Shown here one piece after another: positions 16,268-24,254 of a stretch of 64,000 nucleotides of DNA (its first letter is position 1; every line of letters starts with the position of its first letter). Source of the DNA: JANPIX01 sp031425195. Its GTDB lineage: Bacteria; Pseudomonadota; Alphaproteobacteria; Rhodobacterales; Rhodobacteraceae. Under the pieces are notes generated by a model. The model did no database searches and was not told where the DNA came from. It saw nothing but the letters and a program-made list of their open reading frames with translations. The translations under genes were made by a program, and so were the position numbers. The stretch covers positions 62,001 through 126,000 of the forward strand of contig JANPIX010000013.1 in assembly GCA_031425195.1 (NCBI GenBank), in the 5' to 3' direction.

Positions 16268-17911
16268 ATGGCACTTAATCTCATGATGACCGGGGCGAAA
16301 GACGAGCTGAAGCCGCGTATCACGGTTTTCGGCGTCGGCGGGGCAGGCGGCAACGCCGTCAACAACATGATCGACCAGAACCTTGAAGGGGTCGAATTTG
16401 TTGTGGCCAACACCGATGCGCAGGCTTTGCAGCAAAGCCGGGCGACGTCGAAAATCCAGATGGGCCTCAAGGTCACCGAAGGCCTGGGTGCCGGGGCGCG
16501 CCCAACGATCGGAGCCGCCGCTGCCGAAGAGACGATCGAAGAAATCGTCGATCACCTTGCAGGCGCGCATATGTGCTTTATCACCGCCGGCATGGGTGGC
16601 GGCACGGGAACCGGCGCTGCCCCGATCATCGCGCAGGCCGCGCGCGAACTGGGTGTGCTGACCGTAGGTGTCGTGACCAAGCCGTTCCAGTTTGAAGGCA
16701 ACAAGCGGATGAAGCAGGCCGAAGACGGGATCGAGGCGCTGCAGAAAGTTGTCGACACCCTCATCATCATTCCGAACCAGAACCTGTTCCGGCTTGCCAA
16801 CGAACGCACGACATTCACCGAGGCTTTTGCCATGGCCGATGACGTCTTGTATCAGGGCGTCAAGGGTGTGACCGACCTGATGGTGCGCCCCGGCCTGATC
16901 AACCTTGATTTTGCCGACGTCCGTGCCGTAATGGACGAAATGGGCAAGGCCATGATGGGCACCGGCGAAGCGACGGGTGACAACCGTGCCGTGCAGGCCG
17001 CGGAAAAGGCGATTGCCAACCCGTTGCTGGATGAAATCAGCCTGAACGGTGCCAAAGGCGTTCTGATCAATATCACCGGCGGCTATGATCTGACGCTGTT
17101 CGAACTGGACGAGGCGGCCAACATCATCCGCGAAAAGGTTGATCCCGACGCGAACATCATCGTTGGGTCCACGCTGGATACCAGCATGGAAGGCGCCATC
17201 CGCGTGTCTGTGGTGGCGACTGGCATCGACGCCTCTATGGCGCGTTCGGATGCGCCGGTTGCGCGCCGTTCGATGGCCCAGCCGCTTGCCGCCCCTGCAC
17301 CCGAACTGCGCCGGGAGCCACAGCCGGCCATGACATCCGTCGCCGCTCAGGCCATGATTCTGGAAACGGCCGCAAGTGCGGATCATGATCTGTTCGCGCC
17401 GCACCTGGAAGACAGCAGCGACTATGACGACCCCATCACGATGGATGATGATGTCGACATGGAAGACGAACTTCCCGCACCCGTCTACCGTCCGCAGACA
17501 GCCCAACCGGCGGCACGCGCCCCGGCGGCATTGACGATGGCAGACGATCCGGCTGGATTTGTGGCACCACGTCCCCGCACAACCGGCACCCCATCGCCCG
17601 AAGCGCTTGCCCGTCTGCAGGCCGCAGTCAGCAAGAACCCCGGCATGGGCCGTCAGGCACCTTCGTCGCCGACGATGGCACCGCGTCCGGCCGCTGCCGC
17701 GCCGGCCCCGCGCGCCGCCGAAAAGCCGCGTTTCGGGATTGGTTCGCTGATCAACCGGATGGCAGGCAACACGACCGAAGCCGCGCCAGAGCGTCTGGCC
17801 CCTGCGCAACGCGTCCAGCCGCAGGTATCGTCCTATGACGATGAGCCGGAATTGACAGCGGATCAGGAACGGATCGAAATTCCGGCCTTCTTGCGCCGGC
17901 AGGCAAACTGA
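16268..17911 (+). CDS. ftsZ: Tubulin-like division GTPase FtsZ
   Basis: GTPase that polymerises into the Z ring. About 547 aa, longer than the 383 aa of E. coli because of an extended linker. The globular domain has the tubulin signature MGGGTGTGAAP, the GVGGAGGNAVNNM nucleotide loop, and the T7 loop NLDFADVRAVM. From about residue 325 a roughly 200-residue Ala/Pro/Asp-rich linker leads to the conserved C-terminal peptide IEIPAFLRRQAN, which binds FtsA and similar partners. Long linkers are normal in alphaproteobacteria. The upstream open frame from 16181 is not FtsZ-like; the ATG at 16268 follows AGGCGGA. Confidence 0.97.
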   Translation: MALNLMMTGAKDELKPRITVFGVGGAGGNAVNNMIDQNLEGVEFVVANTDAQALQQSRATSKIQMGLKVTEGLGAGARPTIGAAAAEETIEEIVDHLAGAHMCFITAGMGGGTGTGAAPIIAQAARELGVLTVGVVTKPFQFEGNKRMKQAEDGIEALQKVVDTLIIIPNQNLFRLANERTTFTEAFAMADDVLYQGVKGVTDLMVRPGLINLDFADVRAVMDEMGKAMMGTGEATGDNRAVQAAEKAIANPLLDEISLNGAKGVLINITGGYDLTLFELDEAANIIREKVDPDANIIVGSTLDTSMEGAIRVSVVATGIDASMARSDAPVARRSMAQPLAAPAPELRREPQPAMTSVAAQAMILETAASADHDLFAPHLEDSSDYDDPITMDDDVDMEDELPAPVYRPQTAQPAARAPAALTMADDPAGFVAPRPRTTGTPSPEALARLQAAVSKNPGMGRQAPSSPTMAPRPAAAAPAPRAAEKPRFGIGSLINRMAGNTTEAAPERLAPAQRVQPQVSSYDDEPELTADQERIEIPAFLRRQAN

Positions 17912-17933
17912 CCCTAGATCACTTTGTACATCG

Positions 17934-17962
17934 AAAAGCCCGGGCAACCGGGCTTTTTCTTT
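17934..17962 (+). terminator. Rho-independent terminator after ftsZ
   Basis: A perfect 10-bp stem, AAAAGCCCGG with CCGGGCTTTT, around a GCAA tetraloop, continuing into TCTTT. It begins 22 bases after the ftsZ stop and should end the dcw transcript, leaving lpxC on its own promoter. Confidence 0.9.
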
Positions 17963-18128
17963 ACCTGAAACAATGGCTTGGTATCTAATTGGCGGAATTT
18001 TGCAAAAGCGGGAACCGGCTGTTACATCCCGTCACAAAGAGTGAGTTGTGATTGCCCCCCCACGCTCTTAGCTAACGACAGCGGCAAAAGGGTGATCCCC
18101 GATTGCGCCGAAAGAAAAGGTTTTCGCA

Positions 18129-19049
18129 GTGCAAGGTACACTCAAATCCAAAGTCGTGTTCACGGGTGTCGGTCTTCATTCCGGCGCGCCCGTCCGCATG
18201 ATTGTGAAGCCTGCTTCTGCTAACTACGGCATCTGGTTCCGTCGCGTTGATATTTCTGACGCCGACAACATGGTTCCGGCCCGGTGGGACGCCGTGCAAC
18301 AGGCCCGCCTTTGCACGCTGATCGCGAACACTGCTGGCACAACCATTTCGACAATCGAGCATATCATGGCTGCCCTCGCCGGCTGTGCCGTGCACAACGC
18401 GCTGATTGAAATTGATGGCCCCGAGGTTCCGATTCTTGACGGCTCATCGGTGACCTTTGTTCGCGATATTCTCGCCATCGGTGTGATCGAACAGTCAGAG
18501 CCTGTGCGCGCCATTCGTGTTCTTCACACTGTTGAGGTGCGCGAAGGCGATGCTGTCGCCCGTCTGGAACCGGCAGACATGCTGGAGATCAATTTCAGCA
18601 TTGATTTCCCTGATGCGGCGATCGGCGAACAGGCGCTTGCGCTCAACATGTCGAACGGGGCGTTTGTGCGGGAATTGTCCTCCAGCCGTACCTTCTGCCG
18701 TCAGCAGGATGTCGACGCCATGCGTGAACGCGGCTTGGCGCTGGGTGGAACACTGGAGAATGCCGTGGTTGTTGAAGGCGCGCGCATTCTGAGCCCAGGT
18801 GGCCTGCGCCAGTCTGATGAACCCGTGCGCCACAAGATGCTGGATGCGCTGGGCGATCTGGCGCTGGCTGGCGCGCCAATCCTTGGCCGCTACACCGGCG
18901 TGCGTGCCGGGCATGCAATGACGAACCGGCTGCTGCGGGCGCTGTTTGCCAATCCGGGCAGCTATGATCTGGTCGAATGCGGGCTTCAAACCGGATGCAA
19001 GCTTCCCGGTGTGGGCGTGTTGCGGTCTGACGTGCCCGTGATCCACTGA
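18129..19049 (+). CDS. lpxC: UDP-3-O-acyl-GlcNAc deacetylase
   Basis: Zinc deacetylase that commits UDP-3-O-acyl-GlcNAc to lipid A synthesis. 306 aa, typical. It begins VQGTLKSKVVFTGVGLHSG, with TIEHIMAALAG carrying the first zinc histidine, LDGSS, HKMLDALGDLALAG with the second metal ligands (His and Asp), and GHAMTN near the C-terminus. The start is GTG. Its own promoter probably lies in the 165 bases after the ftsZ terminator. The ftsZ-lpxC order is the usual one. Confidence 0.96.
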   Translation: MQGTLKSKVVFTGVGLHSGAPVRMIVKPASANYGIWFRRVDISDADNMVPARWDAVQQARLCTLIANTAGTTISTIEHIMAALAGCAVHNALIEIDGPEVPILDGSSVTFVRDILAIGVIEQSEPVRAIRVLHTVEVREGDAVARLEPADMLEINFSIDFPDAAIGEQALALNMSNGAFVRELSSSRTFCRQQDVDAMRERGLALGGTLENAVVVEGARILSPGGLRQSDEPVRHKMLDALGDLALAGAPILGRYTGVRAGHAMTNRLLRALFANPGSYDLVECGLQTGCKLPGVGVLRSDVPVIH

Positions 19050-19191
19050 CCTGCTGAAAACCGTGAAAGGCGTTTTGCGCCCCGGATTTTTCTGTGCTAA
19101 CTAACATCTTGAACCAATTCGGCGGCAGTTTGTCGCCTGAAACGGGCAGGGTATCTTGCGGGCAGGACTGCAAAAGATGATGGGCGGGAAC

Positions 19192-20016
19192 ATGGCAACG
19201 CACAAGATCGGGGCGTTGATCCTGATGGGTTTTCTGGCGGCCTGTGCTGGCAAGCCTGCCGAACCGCCGCTGGACAGTTTCACTCCCGAAGAAATCTTCA
19301 AGCGCGGCGAGTTCGAGCTTGAGGGCGGCCGCACCCCCGAAGAAGCGATCCGCTATTTTTCCGAGGTGGAACGTCTTTATCCCTATTCGGAATGGGCCAA
19401 ACGCGCGCTGATCATGCAGGCGTTCAGCTATCACAAGGCCGAAGAATACGAAGACGCCCGCGCCGCCGCGCAGCGGTTTCTTGACAATTATCCCGGTGAC
19501 GAAGACGCGGCCTATGCCAAATATCTGCTGGCCCTGTCCTATTACGACCAGATCGACGAAGTGGGCCGAGATCAGGGTCTGACGTTCCAGGCGCTGCAAG
19601 CCCTGCGCGACGTGATCGAGGAATATCCCGACAGCGAATACGCGCGGTCGGCGATCCTGAAATTCGATCTGGCCTTTGATCACCTCGCTGGCAAGGAAAT
19701 GGAAATTGGGCGCTATTACCTCAAGCGCGGCAATTACACGGCGGCCATCAACAGGTTCCGCGTCGTGGTCGAGGATTTCCAGACCACCACCCACACCGCC
19801 GAGGCGCTGCACCGCTTGGTCGAAAGCTATCTCGCGCTTGGCCTGACGGATGAGGCGCAAACCTCTGGCGCGATACTTGGCTACAACTATCAGGGCAGCC
19901 CGTTCTATGAGGACAGTTACCGCCTGCTGACCGGTCAGGGTCTGGCACCCGAAGCCAAGGGCGACAATTGGTTGAACACCGTCTATCGTCAGATGATCCG
20001 GGGCGAATGGCTGTAG
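19192..20016 (+). CDS. bamD: Outer-membrane assembly lipoprotein BamD
   Basis: Lipoprotein of the BAM complex that inserts beta-barrel proteins in the outer membrane. About 274 aa. A lipoprotein signal is present: ALILMGFLAACAG, with the lipobox LAAC. The mature protein consists of TPR-like helices typical of BamD/ComL, for example PEEAIRYFSEVERLYPYSEW and AAAQRFLDNYPGDEDA. The ATG at 19192 is preceded by GGGCGGGAA at good spacing; ATGs at 19177 and 19180 would only extend the signal peptide. The lpxC-bamD-recN order is as I recall it in related genomes. Confidence 0.94.
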   Translation: MATHKIGALILMGFLAACAGKPAEPPLDSFTPEEIFKRGEFELEGGRTPEEAIRYFSEVERLYPYSEWAKRALIMQAFSYHKAEEYEDARAAAQRFLDNYPGDEDAAYAKYLLALSYYDQIDEVGRDQGLTFQALQALRDVIEEYPDSEYARSAILKFDLAFDHLAGKEMEIGRYYLKRGNYTAAINRFRVVVEDFQTTTHTAEALHRLVESYLALGLTDEAQTSGAILGYNYQGSPFYEDSYRLLTGQGLAPEAKGDNWLNTVYRQMIRGEWL

Positions 20017-20052
20017 CGTCATGCGCGCCGGCACATTGCGGGGTTGGGCCTG

Positions 20053-21696
20053 ATGCTGCGTTCCCTTGAAATCCGCGATATGCTGATCATTGATCGGCTG
20101 TCGCTCGACTTTCAGCCCGGGCTGAATGTACTGACCGGGGAAACCGGGGCGGGCAAATCCATCCTTCTGGAATCGCTTGGTTTTGTTCTGGGCTGGCGCG
20201 GTCGCGCCGATCTTGTGCGGCAGGGGTCGGCGCAAGGCGAGGTTACGGCTGTGTTTGATCTGGCCGCAGACCACCCTGCCACTACCATCCTGACCGATGC
20301 AGGCATTCCGCAGGATGGTGAGGTGATCCTGCGCCGGGTCAGCCATGCCGATGGGCGCAAGACGGCCTGGATCAACGACCGCCGCACCAGTGGCGAGGTG
20401 TTGCGCGCCTTGTCAGATACGCTTGTCGAACTGCATGGCCAGCAGGATGATCGCGGATTGTTGAACCTGCGTGGACACAGGCAGTTGCTGGATGATTTTG
20501 CGGGCCTTGACCTCGCCCCTCTGCGCGCTGCTTGGTCAGCCCTTTCCGCCGCCCGCAAGGCGCTTGCGCAGGCAACCTCCACCTTGGCCGCAGCGCAGGC
20601 CGAAGAAGATTTCCTGCGTCACGCTGTGGCCGAACTCGACAAGCTCGCGCCGGAAGTGGGCGAGGATGCGGCGCTTGATCAAAGACGACGCCTGATGCAA
20701 GGGGCGGAGCGTATCCGCGCCGATGTCGCGCGTGCCTTGGCAGCCCTTGGCGATCAGGGGGCCGAAGGGCAGATGATTGACGCCCTGCGATGGCTCGAAG
20801 GGGCAGGGGAGGCGGCCGAGGGGCAGTTGGATGAACCCCTTGCAGCCCTTGGCCGTGCCCTGACCGAACTGGGCGAGGCGGCGCAAGGGGTTGATCGGTT
20901 TCTGTCCGCGCTGGATTTTGACCCGGCTGATCTGGATCAGTTGGAGGAACGGCTGTTCGCCATTCGCGCCATGGCCCGCAAACATGGTGTGCTGGCCGAC
21001 GAACTGGGCCGTTTCGCCTGTGATCTTCGCGCCCGGCTGGCGGCGATTGATGCGGGTGCGGGGGGGCTGGATCGGCTTGAAAAGGCGGTGGCCACCGCAA
21101 ATGCGGCCTATCTGGCCCAGGCGCGCACCGCTACTGAAGCGCGCAAGGCCGCCGCTGAGCGTCTTGACCGCGCCATGCAGGATGAACTCGCCCCCTTGAA
21201 AATGGAACGCGCGGTTTTCACCACGGTGTTGACCGCCGAAGAACCCGGGCTCGAGGGCGCAGACAATGTGACGTTCACGGTCGCCACAAACCCGGGTGCG
21301 CCGCCCGGTGCGCTGAACAAGATCGCGTCGGGGGGGGAACTGTCCCGTTTTCTATTGGCCCTCAAGGTGTGCCTGACACGCGGCGTTTCGGGTCTGACGC
21401 TCATCTTCGACGAAATAGACCGGGGCGTTGGCGGGGCCACGGCCGATGCCGTCGGCCGCAGGCTGCAGTCTTTGTCGGCGGAATCGCAGGTTCTCGTGGT
21501 GACACATTCGCCACAAGTTGCGGCGCGCGGGGCGCATCATTGGCGCGTCGAAAAACAGGTGGTCGCGGATCGTACGACAACCAGCGTTACCCCGCTTGGC
21601 GCGGCCGAGCGAATCGAGGAAATCGCCCGCATGCTTGCCGGGGACACGATCACCGCAGCCGCTCGCGACGCTGCCCGAGCGTTGCTTGACACCTGA
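20053..21696 (+). CDS. recN: DNA repair SMC-like ATPase RecN
   Basis: SMC-family ATPase used in double-strand break repair. 547 aa. Walker A GETGAGKSILLESLG is at about residues 30-44, the ABC signature SGGELSRFLLALK and Walker B LTLIFDEIDRGVGG are near the C-terminus, and an alanine- and leucine-rich coiled coil lies between. The N-terminus MLRSLEIRDMLIIDRLSLDF is the usual one, so the ATG at 20053 is chosen over a TTG three codons earlier. No clear LexA box was seen just upstream. Confidence 0.96.
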   Translation: MLRSLEIRDMLIIDRLSLDFQPGLNVLTGETGAGKSILLESLGFVLGWRGRADLVRQGSAQGEVTAVFDLAADHPATTILTDAGIPQDGEVILRRVSHADGRKTAWINDRRTSGEVLRALSDTLVELHGQQDDRGLLNLRGHRQLLDDFAGLDLAPLRAAWSALSAARKALAQATSTLAAAQAEEDFLRHAVAELDKLAPEVGEDAALDQRRRLMQGAERIRADVARALAALGDQGAEGQMIDALRWLEGAGEAAEGQLDEPLAALGRALTELGEAAQGVDRFLSALDFDPADLDQLEERLFAIRAMARKHGVLADELGRFACDLRARLAAIDAGAGGLDRLEKAVATANAAYLAQARTATEARKAAAERLDRAMQDELAPLKMERAVFTTVLTAEEPGLEGADNVTFTVATNPGAPPGALNKIASGGELSRFLLALKVCLTRGVSGLTLIFDEIDRGVGGATADAVGRRLQSLSAESQVLVVTHSPQVAARGAHHWRVEKQVVADRTTTSVTPLGAAERIEEIARMLAGDTITAAARDAARALLDT

Positions 21697-21803
21697 TAGC
21701 TATGCGCGGGGCGCATGGCAGGCAGAACTGCATCGCGGCTGGTCCAGCGCGACCCTCGGGCCTACCTTGATCGCAGGGAGGGCCAACCAGTACGAGGTTT
21801 GCC

Positions 21804-21968
21804 ATGTTGACGACAATTATTGCGACGCTGATCCGCGGCTTTCGTGTTCCGACGCAAGCAGAACGCGAACTTGCCTATCTGAACGGTTCGGTGGATCGCT
21901 ACGATCTGGAACAACGCCAGCGTCAGGTTGAACAGGGCCTGTTCCGCCGCGTTCAGCACTATTGGTAA
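21804..21968 (+). CDS. DUF3563-like small protein, 54 aa
   Basis: Short gene in a stretch otherwise without + strand coding. The ATG follows TACGAGGTTTGCC. The product begins with a hydrophobic segment (MLTTIIATLIRGFRV), followed by a charged part with AERELAYLNGSVDRYDLE and ending RVQHYW. The central E-x-x-x-AYL-x-x-(S/A)VD-x-YDLE-x-R pattern resembles small DUF3563 proteins, whose function is unknown. It converges with the minus-strand gene that ends ten bases downstream. Bases 21697-21803 hold no other feature that I can name. Confidence 0.7.
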   Translation: MLTTIIATLIRGFRVPTQAERELAYLNGSVDRYDLEQRQRQVEQGLFRRVQHYW

Positions 21969-21977
21969 AGGTGGGGC

Positions 21978-22370
21978 CTAGGCCGTTGAAAGTGCAGTGA
22001 ACTGCATCGAAACGGCCAGCCATTCATCGTTCTGCTGGCCAAGCGCTGCGACGATGACCGCGCCCACGCGACCCATGTCCTGTCCCGAGGCATCGACAAG
22101 CCCGGAAAGCACGACCCGTTGATGCAGGACTGCCGCCTCGGGGCCCAAGGGCCGCATCCGGGTTTTGCCGGTGACCAGTCTGGCGCGGGCAAAAGCCCCG
22201 GCGAATTCGGCGGAAAGTGCTGCGGAGATCGCCATCCGTCCTTCGCACCATTGGTTCGTCAGCGTCAGAAGATCCGCATCCTCGACGAACATCTGCGCCA
22301 GCCCGTCGACGTCGCGGGCGGACCACAAACTCGTAAACAGGCGCGGAAAGGTTTGAAGTTCGGACATCAT
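21978..22370 (-). CDS. SnoaL/DUF4440-like protein
   Basis: About 130 aa with the layout of the small NTF2-like/SnoaL fold: an N-terminal helix (FTSLWSARDVDGLAQMFVED), the segment DADLLTLTNQWCEGRMAI, and later strands ending EWLAVSMQFTAL. Proteins of this fold may be enzymes or simple binding proteins, and no active site can be assigned. The frame continues upstream over the 3' end of the DUF1638 gene. The ATG at 22370 follows AAGGTG on the coding strand and gives a family-like beginning. It is the last gene of a minus-strand series. Confidence 0.75.
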   Translation of the reverse strand: MMSELQTFPRLFTSLWSARDVDGLAQMFVEDADLLTLTNQWCEGRMAISAALSAEFAGAFARARLVTGKTRMRPLGPEAAVLHQRVVLSGLVDASGQDMGRVGAVIVAALGQQNDEWLAVSMQFTALSTA

Positions 22371-22437
22371 GCGGCACCTTACGACCTGCCCCGTGCCAGC
22401 GAAAGCCTGCGGCATCCGGGGGCGCGGAAACCTGCCG

Positions 22438-23076
22438 TCAGCTTTCCCTTTGCACAATGAACTCCGCCAGATCACCATAGCCGGTAAACCGCCGCTCATA
22501 TGCCAGACCAAGCCGCGCGGCACAGTCCTGCGCCTTCAGGTCGAGTGCCGGATCGTCGGTCTGCGCCTGATAGACAAGTGTGGTGTAGTTTCCGAAATAC
22601 ATGTCCCGCAGGGCAGGGTGCCGATCAAGGCCCATCGGTCGCCAGACAAAGGCATCAAACTGGCGCACCAGAAAATCCGTCAGGTAGAACGCGGTTATTT
22701 CGGTATCCAGATGCGTCGCGAACTGTTCGTTACCTTCAAAAAACGAATAACAATGCGGACCTTCAATCATCTCTACGCCCAGTTCCTTACACTTTTCCCA
22801 TAATTGCCCTCCGGTTCCGCAATCTGCGTACAAGACGTGGATGGCGTCATAGTCAGGCCGGTTGCGCAGCACGGCTGCGGTCACCGCGTCCGTGATGCGG
22901 TCCGGGTAAAGATGCAGGTTGGCGGGCAGGCATTGCAGATCCAGATGCGTCAGATCATTGGTACGGATCACGGCCAGAACCTCATGTGCGAGCGCCCCGC
23001 AGGCGATCAGAAGCACCCGCCCCGTGCGGGCAGGGGTCAGGCCAACTTCGGTCAGGATGGTGTCATCGGGGATCAT
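22438..23076 (-). CDS. DUF1638 family protein
   Basis: 212-aa soluble protein recognised as DUF1638 from its pattern: an N-terminal VLLIACGALAHEVLAVI, then HVLYADCGTGG, and a later MIEGPHCYSFFEGN. Three conserved cysteines lie in these motifs (CGAL, DCGTGG, GPHCY), which could bind metal or a cofactor. Its biochemical function is not established to my knowledge. Members are often encoded near corrinoid proteins and methyltransferases, as here, so a role in B12-dependent methyl transfer is a reasonable inference. The start ATG follows a GTACGGCG stretch with no strong ribosome site. Confidence 0.8.
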   Translation of the reverse strand: MIPDDTILTEVGLTPARTGRVLLIACGALAHEVLAVIRTNDLTHLDLQCLPANLHLYPDRITDAVTAAVLRNRPDYDAIHVLYADCGTGGQLWEKCKELGVEMIEGPHCYSFFEGNEQFATHLDTEITAFYLTDFLVRQFDAFVWRPMGLDRHPALRDMYFGNYTTLVYQAQTDDPALDLKAQDCAARLGLAYERRFTGYGDLAEFIVQRES

Positions 23077-23143
23077 CGCCGTACCCTTGTGCCCTTGGCG
23101 GACATTGTTCCTTTGCTCGTGTCACGGCAAGGCCATTGCCGCA

Positions 23144-23302
23144 TCACCCGCCGCGCTTGCGCAACCGCAGCAGCAGGCTGATTGCCAGGGCGGCAATTCC
23201 AACTACGCCAAGCGGCCACCCCGACCATGCGAACAGCGCAATCGTGGCACCGGCGGCGGTGATCACCGATCCGATCAGCAGGGCGAATGTCATAAAGGGC
23301 AT
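23144..23302 (-). CDS. Small two-helix membrane protein
   Basis: Possible 52-aa protein beginning MPFMTFALLIGSVITAAG and ending LLRLRKRGG. It has two hydrophobic stretches separated by a short WSGWPLG turn and a basic C-terminus, so the positive-inside rule predicts both ends in the cytoplasm. No family was recognised. The frame continues up to 23383 through the terminator hairpin, which argues for a start at 23302 or 23293. No good ribosome site is visible, so this gene is uncertain. Confidence 0.45.
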   Translation of the reverse strand: MPFMTFALLIGSVITAAGATIALFAWSGWPLGVVGIAALAISLLLRLRKRGG

Positions 23303-23354
23303 GATTTTCCATAGTGATAACGACCCTTCCGATATGGGCACGATGCCAAACGAA

Positions 23355-23379
23355 AAAAGGCTGGCACTGCCAGCCTTTT
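23355..23379 (-). terminator. Rho-independent terminator after the corrinoid gene
   Basis: A perfect 12-bp stem, AAAAGGCTGGCA with TGCCAGCCTTTT, around a single central base. Read on the minus strand it is followed by a T run (TTTTTT before CG). It lies 24 bases after the corrinoid-protein stop, so that gene probably forms its own transcription unit, separate from the DUF1638 gene. Confidence 0.88.
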
Positions 23380-23402
23380 GCATTTCGTGCTTGGCAGAAG
23401 GA

Positions 23403-24101
23403 TCAGGCGCTCAACTGGTTGTGCTTGCGCGCGACAAAGGCCTTTGCCGTTTCCACGGCGACCGCCGCATCGCGGCAATAGGCGTCTGCGCCGATGGCGC
23501 GACCGAATTCTTCGTTCAACGGCGCGCCCCCGACGAGCACGATGTAATCATCGCGCATGCCCTTTTCCTTCATCGTGTCGATCACGACTTTCATATACGG
23601 CATCGTGGTCGTCAAAAGCGCAGACATGCCCAGAATGTCGGGCTTTTCCTGCTCCAGCGCCTCAAGATACTTTTCGACCGAATTGTTGATGCCAAGGTCA
23701 CGCACTTCAAAGCCCGCGCCTTCCATCATCATCGCGACAAGGTTCTTGCCGATGTCGTGGATGTCACCCTTGACGGTGCCGATCACCATCTTGCCCATGC
23801 GCGGCGCGCCGGTTTCGGCCAGAAGCGGTTTCAGGATGAACATGCCACCCTTCATCGCATTGGCTGCCAGAAGCACTTCGGGAACGAACAGGATGCCATC
23901 GCGAAAATCCGCGCCCACGATTGTCATGCCGGCGACCAGCGCCTTGGTCAGAACATCATAAGGCGTCCAGCCGCGCGCCAGAAGGATGCCGACGCCTTCC
24001 TCGATTTCTTCCTTCATCCCGTCATACAGATCATCGTGCATTTGCAGCACAAGCTCATCATCGCTGAGTTCGGAAAGGATGATTTCGTCGTCGTCAGCCA
24101 T
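23403..24101 (-). CDS. Corrinoid (cobalamin-binding) methyltransfer protein
   Basis: 232-aa B12-binding protein. Residues 1-85 form the helical cap domain (LYDGMKEEIEEGVGILLARG). Then a Rossmann-type cobalamin domain carries the DxHxxG motif, GDIHDIGKN, with the cobalt-ligating histidine at residue 115. SALLTTTMPYMK and VGGAPLNEEF complete the B12 site. This is the module order of the cap and cobalamin domains of MetH and of methylamine or methanol corrinoid proteins. With a homocysteine methyltransferase 1.6 kb away it probably carries the methyl group in a split methionine synthase. The ATG at 24101 follows a strong AGGAGG. Confidence 0.92.
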   Translation of the reverse strand: MADDDEIILSELSDDELVLQMHDDLYDGMKEEIEEGVGILLARGWTPYDVLTKALVAGMTIVGADFRDGILFVPEVLLAANAMKGGMFILKPLLAETGAPRMGKMVIGTVKGDIHDIGKNLVAMMMEGAGFEVRDLGINNSVEKYLEALEQEKPDILGMSALLTTTMPYMKVVIDTMKEKGMRDDYIVLVGGAPLNEEFGRAIGADAYCRDAAVAVETAKAFVARKHNQLSA

Positions 24102-24122
24102 GCGGGCCTCCTGCGGGCAATA

Positions 24123-24205
24123 CTGTCGCTGTTCTGCGGCCAAACCCGCCCAGCCATCTGTCGTTTTGCGACATGGGTGTTGATAAAGCCGACAGGGGGC
24201 TGTCG
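24123..24205. promoter_or_regulatory. Leader with repeated CTGTCG/CGACAG elements
   Basis: The 153 bases between the divergent corrinoid and radical SAM genes hold two perfect hairpins built from the same hexamer: CGACAG-GGGG-CTGTCG at 24190-24205 and TGTCG-TTTTG-CGACA at 24159-24173. A third CTGTCG lies at 24123-24128. In the corrinoid-gene transcript these arms could exchange partners; as DNA they could be operators. I could not match the region to a B12 or SAM riboswitch consensus. Confidence 0.5.
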
Positions 24206-24254
24206 CAAGCGTGAAAAGGCTGGCAGATGTTCCTGTTGTGTTCTATAAAGGGGT

